A DNA stretch of 64,000 bases from Isoetes taiwanensis (GCA_021234155.1 JAJEKV010000022.1:8932934-8996933); one strand, 5' to 3'. Counted from the first letter of the stretch, positions 1-12,144 are shown. Program-made: numbers and translations. Notes: generated by a model not told the origin, from the letters alone.

Positions 1-41
1 TCTAGCGGCAAGATGGTGATCTCGATATCATATATCTCGAC
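1..41 (-). repeat. End of copia 3' LTR (partial)
   Basis: The first 41 bases match the inner end of the LTR at 41489-41530. The terminal CA seen in copy B has lost its A here (ctcgac runs straight into ctcctcc). The rest of this LTR lies left of the window. Confidence 0.8.
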
Positions 42-3000
42 CTCCTCCTTGATGAGAGGTCACCATCTCGAGGCTCAACCTCCTCCTCGGGAGATGAGAT
101 CGGAATTTATCAAGACCAATACCAAGTCGATGTCGCTCAAAGAGCTCTCGAGCCAAAGGCTTAGTCCAGGAGATCTGCGGTGTTGTCAGGTGTAGGAACA
201 TGCTCAATCTGAACACGTTTTATCAATACAAGGTCCCTTACAAAATGATAATGCTTGGGAACATGCTTAGATTTTGAATGTCGAACTTGGAGGAGCACCA
301 ATCAATGCCACCTTTGTTATCCATGAGCATCCTTGCTTTGGTCGAGTCGTTGCCCAATCTTAGGCAAGAAAGTCCTTGAAACTAATGATCTCACGGGCTC
401 TTTGTAGATCTTTTGCAACATACTACTTGATGGATGAAAGAGACATGCCCTTGTTTCTTCTTGATCCAAGCAATGGCAGCGTTAAGCGAGAAAACAAATC
501 TTGGGATGTGGACACAGGTTGTCTATCACATCGCTAAGTGAGGAATCACTATATATCGACAATGAAAAAGCATCACTATTAACGCTATATGTAAAGGCCA
601 TAATCCCGATTACCCTTTAAGTAGCGGAGAATGTGCTTGCCATTTCCCAATGCTTATGACACGGATCTGCGAAAATTGGCTTAGAGCTATAACGACAAAT
701 GCAATATCGGTGCAGTGCAAACCATGCAATACATGAAACGCCAATCAATTGCGAAATGGAACTTTTGCCATAGAAAGGCGTTTAGTATCGGTTATGGACA
801 ATCTTTCTTAGTGAAAGAGTACACGGAGTCATAGGAACTTTAGATGGATTGCAATCAGCCATGCCAAAGCTCAAGCATTTCTTCAATGTACTTCTTTTTG
901 AGATATATATGAAGAATCCCATTGTTCCAGGTCTCTTGCAATTTGCAAACCCAAACAATAGCGAGCTTCACCCAAGTCCACCATTGGAAACTTAGCAGCA
1001 AGCTTTGTCTTGAATTCAACAATGTGCTCATTATTATTGCCTATGAGCAAGGAATCATCCACATACAAAGCAATGATGAGTAAGAACTTGCCTTGGCACG
1101 GATGTAGACATTAGAATCAGCCTCAATAGGCTGGAATCCTTAGTCTTTGAAGAAAGAATCTATGGTCTTGTACCAAGCATGTGATGCTTGCTTTAACCCA
1201 TAAAGTGCCTTAAGTCAATTTGCATACTAAATGCTCGGCCACCGACCGACATAACCACGAGGTTGCTTCATATATATTTCTTCATCAAGTTTGCCATTAA
1301 AAATCTTTCTTGACATCTGTTTGATGAACCTCAAGATTATGATGGCGGCAAATGCAAGAAGAATCACGAATGCTCATCATTTTGACCACCCCGGAGAAAA
1401 TGTTTCCAAGTAATCAATGCCATATTCTTTGCTGAAACCACAATGCAACCGGGCGCTTTGTAGCTCTTTTGATGGTGCCATCGGGATGGAGCTTGCATTT
1501 GTAGACCCATTTGTTACCAACAACCTTCCTATCATGAGGGAAGAGGAACCAAATCCCAAGTGCCATTTTGAACAATAGAATCCATTTCGTGGTCCATTGC
1601 ACTGCTTTGCAATGAGGTCGCGGCACATGAAATAACTTCCGCGATAGCTGGTGGGTTCAGCGATAATAGCTGCACCACAAAACTCCATAATGGTGGGCAT
1701 AATTTCAGCAGAAAGCAAACCTTTGAGGAGGAAAACGTTTCCTTTTACCTCGACCAAGTTCTTCTTCAACTCCTCCTTGATCAAGAGGATCAAGATCACC
1801 TCTGGATCGGATGGGTCAAGATCTCCTCCTTGATTGGATGTGTCAAGATCGCATCGTGATCGAAAAGCAGTCTTTGGAAGCCTTTGTGGAGTCTTGGGGC
1901 TAACTGCGGAGTCTTTGGAACTAACTGCGGTCTTTGGAATATCGAAGCTAGCGTCCAGATGGATTGGAAGCTATAAGTCATCATTATCCATCTCAGAGAT
2001 ATCAAGAAATTCCACATTAGAAGTTTTGAACCTTCTTTGAAATGCGAAACATCTTCATGAAAAATAACATCGCGACTAACACAAAGCTTTTTTGGTATCC
2101 GGATCAATCGACCTATAACCATGCTTGCCTTTGGTCGGGAGAAACCCATAAAAATCATTTTCTTGCTGGTATGCTCAAGTTTCTTGCGATTTGCTTTGGG
2201 AATAAGCATAAAGGCAGCACATCCAAAGACATGCAAGCGAGACAAATTTGGCTTTATGCGGTGAAAGCTTGTTCGAGAGTCTGATTTTCCGCGACAGCGA
2301 TTGGGCAATCTATTGAGAAGGTAAAGCGGGTACCTTACTGCTTCAGCCCAAAATTGAATGGGTGCTGAGGATTGGCGAGCAAACAGCGTGCCATGTCAAC
2401 AATCTTTGCGATTCTTCCGTTCGACAGCGCCATTATGTTGTGAAGTATGAGGCTCGGTAAGTTGGCTCAATACCATGATCGGCACAAAAATGATTGAATG
2501 CTTCACTGGTAAATTCTCCACCATTATCAGATCTAAGCTTCTTAATCGATGGGCTATGATTCTCAACAAAGCGCTTTCCATTCTTGGAAATGGGCAAATG
2601 CATCGATTTCCGCTTCAAGAAATAGACCCATGTTTTCTGCTCAAATCATCAATGAATGTCGAAAAATAATAGGCACCGAAAAGAAGGAACATGAGTTGGA
2701 CCACAAAGATCCGTGTGTGTACTAATTCAAGAAGCGAAGCGTTACACGAGAACCAATGAGTAAAAGGATCTGCGGTGTTGTTTGCCCAATGCACAAGCCT
2801 CACAACTTGCAAGAGTAGGGTCTTGATGAAGATCAAAAGCGATCTACAAGTTGAGGCGGTTGATTGATTGCTTTAAGGCCCGATGTGTCAAGCCTCTTAT
2901 ACCCTGAGATCCACGGTACCATTACCGCGACTACAAAGAACAACTTGGTGCGGCATCTTCTTGGCCCAAATGGTAGAGATTACAGTCTGAATAGCACGAG

Positions 3001-3400
3001 CAAGGCTCTTTCACGTAACTTTGTTGCGAACAATGCGATCATCACTATCAAAGGAAACTATTGTGCCCATATCGGTAAGGCGTGCATGCAGAATCAGATC
3101 TTTTCACGCCAAAGTAGGGCATACATTACCCCTTTTAGAGTGTGAAATTACCAAGACTTGTGGGTACTTGAATGTCACCCATTCCATGATTTGATGCTCA
3201 CTATTGTCGCCAATTTGAACAATGTGATTGGAAGAGGTAGGTCTGAAACTTTCAAACCAATCTTTGTGCCAACTAATATGAGTACATAGCACCGAGAATC
3301 CATGATGAATTTGATAGAAGCGGGGCTGCCACTTGTTTACAAAGATAAACATAATCCGGGCTGCAAGGAACCACATTGGCTCACGCTTACTTCTTCAACA
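42..3400 (-). pseudogene. Decayed copia pol (PR, INT, RT, RNase H), copy A
   Basis: Minus-strand fragments in several frames follow the copia order. Protease-like sequence with SWHKDWFESF is at about 3380-3110. Integrase core is at about 2700-2280, with SDNGGEF and the AVERKNR end of the catalytic core. RT includes WDLVPLPHD-like and GNKWVYKCK segments at about 1620-1500, and the catalytic YVDD at 1054-1065. The RNase H tail, containing WTKPLARELFERHR, is at about 200-60. Frame changes and stops occur every few hundred bases. The polyprotein would cleave, integrate and copy the element, but as written it is not translatable. Confidence 0.88.
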
Positions 3401-3439
3401 ATTTGGGCCACATTGGCTGAAGCTTTGTTTGTCTCTAAA

Positions 3440-4330
3440 GCTTTCGGTTTGTGCTCAAGATCCTTCATCTTCTTCCTACACTCTGCTTTCTTGGTATGAT
3501 TGCCTTTCTTACAATAGTCACAAACTGCTTTGCTTGGATCTTTGTGCCTTTCTTTGTCGGCACCCTTGAAGGCATTCTTTGCTATTGTTATTCTTCTTTT
3601 TCTTAGCTTTCTCATTCCCTTTTTGCATAGGACTTGGGCTCGGAATGACCTGCAAAGCATTGTGCTTTCGTCTTTGATAATCCCGACATCCTTCCTCATC
3701 ATGATCTCCTCCTTGGCCGGATTGTGATTGCGATTGAGATCCATGTCGGCAATTTGCATGAGATTGCTGCGCCAAAGCATGGAAAAAAATTGGGTAAGGA
3801 TCTAAGAAAGAAGAATAATTGCAATGAAGGAGATCTTATTTCTCTTCTCGGAGGCTTCAATCTGTCGAAAGGTATTCTTCATGCGGTCTGCGAATTTGTC
3901 AAGACTCTCGGTCTCTTCCCGGTATATATTTACCACTTGACATACAAATGCCCAATTTGTGTATGGGTCTTCTTTTCATGCTCTTGGATGAGAGCATTCC
4001 ATAAATCATGGCTGTTCTCCTTCCGAACCTCATCAAAGAAGAGATTCAACCTTGAAAAGCCAATCGTAGCCATAGCCTTGTCATCCGGCGTTGCCAAAAG
4101 CATCAAAACAGTTTATTCTTGCCATCGGATGCAAGCTTCGGGTCTTGGGTTCTTAAGCCACTAACAATTCCCAAACTCCTTCAGCCTTAAGAATGAGAGT
4201 CATTCTTCTCTTCCATTCTTTGGAAACACCGTGCCATCGAAGATTTGAATCACCGCGACCCAGGGGAAGGTAATCTGGTTGTAGCTTGCATCCTTCTCCA
4301 TTCTTTGTGTTGATCTTGAATCAATCTCGG
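3440..4330 (-). pseudogene. Decayed copia gag, copy A
   Basis: Minus-strand gag remnants lie between the primer-binding region and the protease. A zinc-knuckle-like CDYCKKGNHTKKAEC segment is seen near 3490-3540 with spacing CX2CX4HX5C, one residue longer than the canonical CX2CX4HX4C, which may be a local error. The N-terminal part near 4200-4330 corresponds to the QWKRRMTLILKAEG region that is clearer in copy B. Several frames are needed to follow it. Confidence 0.75.
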
Positions 4331-4354
4331 CACACCTAGTCTCTTTCGATACCA

Positions 4355-4664
4355 TGTCAAGGTTGCACCAAGAAAGGGAGAGAAGGGATGCATACCGATA
4401 TCCAAGGCGCAAGCTCCCAAAACAAAGGCAAAAATGGAATTGTATTGAGCGTATGTGAGAATACAAGATATATACAAGGCGCGGCAATATTAATTGCTCC
4501 CGAGTCACCAATCACTCCTAATTATGCGTAGCTAATTATGACAAGTGGTGGGCGTTGCTGAACTTCGATAAGGTGCTTAGTGTTGTAAGTGCTATAAGTG
4601 CTGTAAGTGCTGATACATCACGTCTAGCAGCAAGATGGTGATCTCGATATCATATATCTCGACA
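4355..4664 (-). repeat. Copia 5' LTR, copy A
   Basis: This 310-bp LTR runs from tgtcaagg to ctcgaca and has the same length as both LTRs of copy B. It starts TG and ends CA on either strand, with the short inverted ends TGTC/GACA. On the minus strand it is followed by TGGTATCGA, which resembles the initiator tRNA-Met primer-binding site. Confidence 0.9.
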
Positions 4665-4670
4665 TAAATA

Positions 4671-4728
4671 GAATAGAATAGAATAGAATAGAATAGAATA
4701 GAATAGAATAGAATAGAATAGAATAGAA
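4671..4728 (-). repeat. (GAATA)n LINE 3' tail, copy A
   Basis: There are 58 bases of GAATA repeat (TTCTA on the element's own strand), about 11.6 units without interruption. The tract has exactly the same length in copy B at 46171-46228. It directly abuts the conserved 3' module of the LINE, so it is the element's tail rather than an independent microsatellite. Confidence 0.9.
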
Positions 4729-4984
4729 TTGTTTTTATCGTCCACGGAGACCAATCGGCCTATGGGATACCCAATACAAAAGGAGCGGCCGATCCACATT
4801 CTTGCCGGATTAAAAACCCCGCCCAGAAGGGTTTTAGAGGAAAAAGCTGTGGCGACAATAAGGCTAGCGACAACAATTAAATGGTTGACTGGGGGCATAT
4901 CTGAGCCCTCAAGTCCAATACTTCCTGAATATATGATCCCGGTGGCGCCGAAGTCGTGCTCGATTATCATGTCTTGATGGGTCA

Positions 4985-7900
4985 TCAAGTCTAATCAATT
5001 GAGCATAAGCGTGTCAGAATCGATCATATCTTGGGGCGGCTCAAAGCTGTGACACTCATCCTCAATAGCTCCGATGCCCGGCCTTGACAAACCCTATCTG
5101 GCGTGGCTCCCCAATCCATCGACACATCTCAATCCGAGGAGATGGTGGGCATCTGTCTGAAATGGAGGCGATATGCTGCGCTTTTCATGGGCAAATGTGA
5201 ATGTAGGTAGCCCATTTGTGGGCCTCGTTCTAATGTGGGATTTATGTTACGCTTGTAATGTGTTGTTTTGACTTGCTCCGGGGAATCCCAAAGCTTGCTG
5301 GAGAAACAAGCATCAAGGTAACATCTCGGTACATCGCGATGCGCCTCTGTTTCTACACGGATGCACATGTCCTCTGGACATTCCATCTAGTTAGCCAACA
5401 CTCTTTTATCCTTCCAACAATTCTTGAGTTGTGGTCCCATTGCCCTTTGCATAAACCAAGTGCGGTGAGCGATCATCATCCATATTTACCACCTTCCGGA
5501 AATAGGCGATGTGTCTATCAAGGGCCTTCGAAGTGGCGGGAAACTCAATCTCTGCAACAAAATTTGATATGGGACCGTGGATTTCACTCCCAGGGTGCCC
5601 GTGCTAAAAGGCCTTACACTTTTGTTCTAAGTCGCTCCAAGTAGCAAGGGACACCACTAGGCCCCGGACTTCAACCCCATACAAAAGAGTGGTTGTTACG
5701 CATTGCATAAAGTGCTTTCCGCCTGGCACTACGCAATCTTATAGTGTAGAAGGAAACTCCACTCCCGGATACTTGTAGGTGGATGTCACCTCCACTTGTT
5801 GCCCTCGATAAGTGAATGAAGGGGCCTTGGATGGCGTGAGGATGAGATTAGGACCACCTTAGTCTTGGCAGTTGACGTTCATGTCTGTGGCTGGCGAGCG
5901 CGTATCGAGCATCTAGGTGAGATTTGCATATCCTCTAGAGTGTGAGGTAAGAGGTCAACATCATCTGCATAGATGAGTTTGCACGATGACTGATGCAAAA
6001 GTTGGGTCCGCCACCCCATTGTCCATGAGCGGTGTTCCAACTGGTCAATGTCTGAGACCAAACAATGTTGAGAAAAGAGGACATCCTGGCGGACCCCAAT
6101 CTTTGCTAGTGAATGGTTGTCCCGTCATCCGCATCGGCTTTGAACAACTCAAGTACAACTTTGTATCTTGCATTTTGCATATCCACGGGAACCTCCGGTT
6201 GCATAATCTTTCCCATAACTTTTCAGGAGGCCGCGGTGTCAAAAGCCTTCTCAAAGTCAACAAAGCAACAATACGAGTCCCGCCAAGCCGGGTTTACGCT
6301 ATCCTCAACCAAAGTCCTCAATGTGAAGGTATGATCAATGGTTGAATGTCGGTCTGAACCACGGTTTGCGTGAGCTGCTTACACACTGTTATACGCCCAC
6401 ACAGTCAGCTGTTGCTCAATAATGCCCTAGCGGTTTGGCAAACACCGAGCGACCATGATTGTTCGGTAATTGGTTGGACTATGTGGATCTCTGCCTTGTA
6501 AATGGGGACAACTCTGCTTGTGGTCCACTCACTGGGGAATCCTTCTGTAGTGCTCTGTTGAACATAGTGGTTAGGGATTGGTACCATAGGCTCCCACCCA
6601 CTTGAGGCAACTCTTGCCTGCATACCATCGGGTCAGTTGCTTTCCCATTGGCCAAATTTGTAGACCACTGGGTAACATCATCCTCTATGATTTCTAATGT
6701 CAGGACCATTACGGTGGGGGTATGAGTGCTTCGTATCCCTTGAGGATCATAGAGTTCTTTGCCAAGTATTGTTCCCCTTTGCTCATTAGTGATGTTCCCA
6801 GAGGGGGGTTGGCTTTGAAGAACCTTAAGCCAAAAGGCTCTAGGATGGCTTTCCAACATGTAAAACATTTCCTTTGATGGCGTGCAGTATCTTGAGATTT
6901 CTTTGCCTTCAAGTAAACCGCGATCTTGTGTGGGTGGCATGTGGGCGCATTGCGAGGATCGTGATGCAGGGGCCGCATTTGTATTCCTTACACCGACATC
7001 AAACCACGATTCTGGCGGGAATGTTGTAGTCCACGATACTTCTCGGGCATGCTATCCCCAAAACATCTTTCTGCGCGGCGGTACCAAAGTAGCTCAATCA
7101 GTTGACCCATTTGCTTTGCTCTAGCATGGGGCCTGCAAAATTCTGAAAAGGTCATCTATATGAGCATATCGGCATAATCCTTTGCACGCTCATAATCCAA
7201 TCGCTTAAGTGAGGTATGAGGAGGCTGTAGTAGAAGGGGTTCTAGCGACTGCCAAGCCAGCTGCGGGTAGAGTGGAAGGTGATGCGGGAGTGGGTCTCCT
7301 CATCTCTACATGCATTGCCCTGCCGAAAGTGGTTTGATCAAATGTACATCACCTCATTGACTAATAGATAGTCCACCACTAGATCCTCCACCACGATTCT
7401 CTTGTCTGCGGGTGCACTTACAGGGGAGGAAGGCCCGCTGTGCCGAGCCAAATTTACAAATTACCAAGTCAAAGACACCACATAGTAAGAAACAGCGCAC
7501 ACTTAAAGTGCATGACGACTATCATCGATGTCCATTGGCCAAAGCGCCTCCGTGACGCCAAAGCGTAACATCCTGAGCCAAAGGATCAAGTCTCATGAGG
7601 CTGCTCTACTCCTATCCAGTGCATTGAAGTCCCCAAGGAGTACCACACTACCCAGCCTGTCTATATTTACAGTATGTCATCATATAGATCGACATATGGA
7701 GCTAGCTTTGTCCCACATCGAAAGGGCATGGTAAAAGTTACTTTTGCATGTGGAAAGTAGCAAGCAGACCAAGAAGAGGGTTGCCACTACAATTCACCCC
7801 ACCCACAAGTGCAGGTTGTGTCTGTCAATCTTGTCTAAAGGAAGACCGATTGTGCCAAAGACTCCCGGTAATAACGAGGCAACCCCTCCATGTCCCCTCT

Positions 7901-8060
7901 TGCACGAATGCGAAGGAAAGGAGAAATGTTGATAGCCTAGAAAGATCGGGGTGCTTTGTGTCTTGCGTGCTCCCATGTCTCCATGAGGAAGATAAGATCC
8001 ATATCTGCCGACAACGAGTTGAGACTATCCCATACGCCATGGGAAACCTCGACAATTCGA
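4985..8060 (-). pseudogene. Decayed LINE endonuclease-reverse transcriptase, copy A
   Basis: The reverse transcriptase catalytic motif is intact locally (IYADDVDLLPHTLEDM) with YADD at 5960-5971. Other RT segments at about 6045-6940 are spread over all three minus frames. The endonuclease part at about 7300-8060 is much poorer than in copy B, and the WNCRG start is not cleanly readable here. Stops and frameshifts make the copy non-coding. In an intact relative this protein would nick the target and prime reverse transcription from the element's 3' end. Confidence 0.8.
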
Positions 8061-8640
8061 GGAGACCACCGAAGGCACATTCCCTATTTGTTAGTAGCGA
8101 GGCATCTTGGTGTTGTGGGGGAGAGTGGAAGCGATATGAGGAAGCAGTCATCTTGAGACCCAGTGAAGCGATGGGGGTTAGAGCAGTGAAGCGTGGAGTT
8201 GGGGTGGCATATAAGCCGAGGGAGTAGTGGCGATGGCGGCGGGGCGTAAGGCCGAGCCGGTGGAGGAGCATGATCGAGGAGGTGGGGGCTGCGGTTTGAA
8301 TGGCCGGAGGAGGTCTGACAACACCGATTGGCGGAAAATGTGCATCTTGCCTCAAACTAGTCATGACTCCTCCTTGACATGGGATGCCTCGAATCTTGGT
8401 GAGCTCCGCGCTGCAGGACTCTTGTTGCTTGCTGGGGTGAGTCTCAGTCCACATACAAGGATGTTCCTTCAATTGCTATGTACTTGCATGCTTTCATGAA
8501 TATGACAATACGGTTGTAAGCCGGAGCGTCGAGGCAGAAAAAAGGAGAAAGAAATTAGTCTCAATATGGAATTTGCTTTCGTTTACATTTTGGAATCCCT
8601 TGTTGTTGAAGCTTGAAATTCATAGCGATTGTGAATTAGC

Positions 8641-10543
8641 GTAGTGAATTTAAATTTAAGCCATTAGGTGTGCACCTTATTCTGCTCATGATGATGGTTC
8701 TTTATCAAAATGTTTGACATGTTATAATGCTAACCATATCTCAGCATTTTTTCCTTCAAGTGTGAAAAGGAAACCGGGTGTGCACCTTATTCAGCTCATG
8801 AAGATGGCTCAGAAGATATTAAATCTTCATTGGCGATGGCGACATATAAAATCTTCCCCAACATTTGCATTATCTGCATTATGGGGTAGCTAGATTTCAA
8901 TGTAACCTAGTACATTCTAGTAGATCACAGGCTGTATGTTTGTAGTGTATCTCTGAATAGGAAATAATACAATAAGATGAATAAGACACATTTTTTTAAG
9001 GAATTAAAATGCAAGTTAATAAAATACAAAGCTCCTAATATAGCTAAACAATTTCTTAACATGGCGGTTTCCAATTTCTAAAGTACCATTTGAATAAGTC
9101 TAATTAATGAGTTTATTTGCATAATGATTTGTTTACATTATGAAGCCATGTTTACAATACGCATTGCTTAAGAACATTTGTAAAACAAGGGATTCATAGC
9201 TTCAATTTGAGAAAGTAATTCATAAGAAGCCTCGATCGTGAATGGCATCTATAATAATAAATCTGGAGATGAAGTGAAACTACCCTCTTGGCGAGCAAGG
9301 AAATTGTTGTTCCTCGCTGATATTAGTTGGTGTTATTGAATAAATCAAAACCCGCTGGAGAGACTTAATCCTTAAGTTCTTCGTCAGATCTTCTCGACTT
9401 AATTGGCTACCGGACCTCGCTTCTTCAACCTTCGAGACAAATGAAAAAGGCAAATTGGCCTCATAATCAAAACCTATATTAGTTATATCCCTTCCGATTA
9501 TCCACACTTCACGCATTACGCATCGATGCCTTTAAACAAAGAACAACAAACACAATGAAGAAACTGTCGCTCCGCTGGCCTCACGCCGAACCTCTACACC
9601 GCTTACTGAGTTCTCAACACTCATAACCGTACACTCATACATAAATCAAAAGATTTGAACTCCTCCATAACCGTGAAAGACTCATTCATTTTGTGTTTCC
9701 CTTTATAAACATATCTTATTGTTTTCCTCTCTAGCCTATAAATCCCGCTAATGTTTAGCTTGCACTACATCAATCCGGAATTAAAACATATGCGGTACTA
9801 GGGCTTGCACTTCATGCAACAAAGCATTATCAAGAATTGTCGATTTCGTGCAAGCGCATGCCATGAACACTGACATCTAAAAGGTAATAATATTACTAAA
9901 TAAAATCATCGTGATGCATTTGCTAATTAATTTGACACCATTTCGCTACAATATTCCTCGACACGCTATCCAAGCAAAATTAATCGTGACTAACCGGAGC
10001 GTCTCAGCTTCAAAGAACAAGGTAACAAAATTTGGCCACACTCATCGACCAACCGGTTTCCATCCTTCCAAAGCCGACTAATTCCCTATCATCCAAAGCA
10101 ATGACAAAGAGACCATTGTGGATTCTTCGTGTTTCATATGATCATCGCATTTAAACCGAAAGTATCGCGGAATAAAAAAGCAAAAGATCGTGAATTCCGC
10201 GTGAACCAATCCGGCGAAGATTTGGGTCAATCAACAAAACCTTCTGACAAAATAATCGCCTTTAAAATCATCATAAACCTGTTAAGCACGCGATGTACAC
10301 TCAACTACTTTTCTATTATAAATATTATATCACATAATTATCGCCATTCCAATATAGATGGCGCATCACCGCGAACAAATTCCTGTATATTATAATGTTA
10401 TAGCATGTGTCTTTAATGAGCCCTAGATTGGATCGACATCAAGGATTTGATCAATTCAACGCGGAGATGATGTGTCGGTCTTCAACTAAAGTTTCCATCT
10501 TGACCATGGTCTAATATGATTCACTAATCCGGCTACCGAATCC
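8641..10543. other. Non-coding AT-rich stretch
   Basis: No supportable gene. The first 517 bases still match copy B. They contain a direct repeat of about 35 bp (8667-8701 and 8777-8811, beginning ggtgtgcacctta), also present in copy B. After 9157 the sequence is unique in the window. A 78-codon minus-strand frame at 9280-9516 has no recognisable domain. Confidence 0.6.
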
Positions 10544-12144
10544 ATGAAAAGGGAAAAGGAAAAAGGAAAAGGGGAAGGGAAAGAGAGAAGGAAAAGGAAA
10601 AGGAAAAATGAGAGAGAAAGGACAAAAAGGAAAAAGGAAAAAGGAAAAGAAGAAATAAGAATAAGGAAAAATAAAAACGTAGAAAAGGAAAATAGGAAAA
10701 ACAAAAAAGGGGAAGAAGGAAAGGAACAAAAAAAAAGGGTAAGGAAGGGGAAAACAAAAAAAGAGAATGAGAAAAGGGGAAAAAGGGAAGATAAATGATC
10801 GGGATGGCCAAAATTCACTCAACCGAGTATAGTCAAAAAGGGAAATGGGAAAAGGAAAAAAGGGAAGGGAAAAAGGAAATAAAGATAAAAGGAAATAAAA
10901 CAAGAAAAAAAAATGGAAAAGGAAAAAAAAAAGAAAAAGGAAAGAGGGAAAAGGAAAAAAAAAAAAGAAGGAAAGAAGGAAAAGGCAAAGGGTAAAAAAG
11001 TGAAAAGAAATGAAGTGAAAAGAAAAGGAAAAAAAAATAAAAAACTAGAAATAATCTTTTAAAAAAGGAATTAGAAAGATGAAAAAAAGGAAAGATGTAA
11101 AAAAGGAAAGGAAAATAAGCCAGGAAAAGGGACAAAAGATAAGGAGGTAAAAGGCAACGGAAAAGGAAAGCAAGGTGGGAAAAGGAGAAAACGCTATGAG
11201 AAAATAAGAAAAAGGTGGGAAGAAGGGGGACAAACAAAGATGTGGGAAAAGTGAAATGGAAAGGAAAAAAAGAAAAGAAGCAATAAAAAGAGAATCCGGG
11301 AAAAGCGGCAATGGCGGAAAAGGCTAAAAGGGAAAGGGCGTGGAAAACGAAGAGTGAAAAGCCTTTGAAGAAAGCAGGAAAAGGGAAGCAAAAAGAAAGC
11401 GAATCGAAAAAAGCGGGTGGAGGGAAAAGTATTTGGAACAAAAGCGAAGGAAGAGGAAAAGCGTAAGGCCATAATAAAAGGGAGGAAGAAAAGGGTGAAA
11501 GTAAAGGGGAAAATAAAGTGGAAAAAAAGAGCATGGAAAAGGAAAAGTAACAAGAAAACGTGAAAAGCAGAAATTGGAAAGGTAAAAAAAAAAGGGGAGT
11601 GAGGATGGGGAAAAGAAGGCAAAGAGGCACACAAAAAAAAAAGCGAGAAAGCGAACAGGCGATACTTAAAAAGCGAGCTGGGAAAAGCAGTGGAAAACGA
11701 AAAAGGAAGCTGGAAATAGAAAGAAAAGTGAAAAGCGGGCAACGTGGAAAAAGCAAAAGTGGGGAAAGGATGAAAAGGGAATGTAAAGGGAAAGGACAAG
11801 GGAAGCAAGTGAAAAGTAAAGTGGAATGTAAAAGTTGAAAAGGCGTAACGCTAAAAGTGGGAAAGAGGGAAACGGTAAAAGAGATGGAAAAAAACGGGCA
11901 CGCGACCTGGAAGAGCAGCGGTGGCAAGGAAGAAAATGCAAGAATACAAAAGGTGAGCAAAAGAGAACAAAAAAAAAAAAATGTACCGGAAACGAAAGCA
12001 GGAAAGCATTGCAAAAGGAAACGGGAAAAACAAAGGAATAAAAAAGAGCCTAAAGAGCGAAAAAAGAAAAAGGAAAAGCCCATCGTAAAAAAAGAAAGGG
12101 AAAAGGAAGGTGGAAAGGAAGGTAAAGGGGGTGTAAAAGCATAA
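10544..12144. repeat. Giant polypurine tract, GGAAAA-type
   Basis: About 1.6 kb of plus strand is almost entirely A and G, built on degenerate GGAAAA/GAAAAG units. In the 250 bases at 10546-10797 I count only about fifteen pyrimidines. The second half (from about 11100) carries more scattered T and C but keeps the same purine skew. Long frames on the minus strand (one of over 400 codons, rich in Phe, Leu, Ser and Pro) are simply the complement of this tract. Such mirror-like purine runs can adopt triplex (H-DNA) structure; that is general knowledge, not shown here. Confidence 0.9.

Larger units (their letters stand above)
1..4664 (-). mobile_element. Ty1-copia LTR retrotransposon, copy A, left-truncated by window
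   Basis: The element is read on the minus strand: 5' LTR at 4355-4664, then gag, protease, integrase, reverse transcriptase and RNase H, ending in the last bases of the 3' LTR at 1-41. The order PR-INT-RT-RH is diagnostic for Ty1-copia. All coding domains are broken by stops and frameshifts, so this copy cannot make a complete polyprotein as written. It is the counterpart of the complete copy at 41221-46164. The base after the 5' LTR starts TAAAT, the same target word as in copy B. Confidence 0.9.
4671..8640 (-). mobile_element. RTE-like non-LTR retrotransposon (LINE), copy A
   Basis: This is a minus-strand LINE whose 3' end is at the low coordinate. From the 3' end it shows the GAATA tail, a conserved module at 4729-4770, and a 3' UTR with complementary AAACCCC/GGGTTTT words near 4812-4840. 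A degenerate C-terminal region, a reverse transcriptase and an apurinic-type endonuclease follow. The single EN-RT coding region, short 3' UTR and microsatellite tail resemble the RTE clade; that assignment is inference. The 5' end is not precisely defined. I place it near 8640, where coding-like and GC-richer sequence gives way to AT-rich DNA, although homology to copy B runs on to 9157. Confidence 0.8.
1..9157. repeat. Segmental duplication, copy A (copia nested at a LINE tail)
   Basis: This stretch aligns end to end with 41489-50719 in the same orientation. It begins inside a copia 3' LTR because the window starts there, and the match stops after the shared word tttacaa at 9151-9157 (50713-50719 in copy B). 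Both copies carry the same junction of the copia 5' LTR, the word TAAAT and the LINE microsatellite, so they derive from one nested insertion that was copied as a block. The true left end lies outside the window. Long exact stretches alternate with short discordant clusters and homopolymer indels. Confidence 0.9.

Noticed and set aside
7825-8472. 215-codon minus-strand frame as a host gene
   Set aside because: It lies inside LINE copy A and corresponds to the frame-shifted endonuclease and 5' region of the element, as shown by comparison with copy B.
10833-12083. 416-codon open frame on the minus strand
   Set aside because: It is the complement of the purine tract. The Phe/Leu/Ser/Pro composition follows from pyrimidine-only codons, with no domain.
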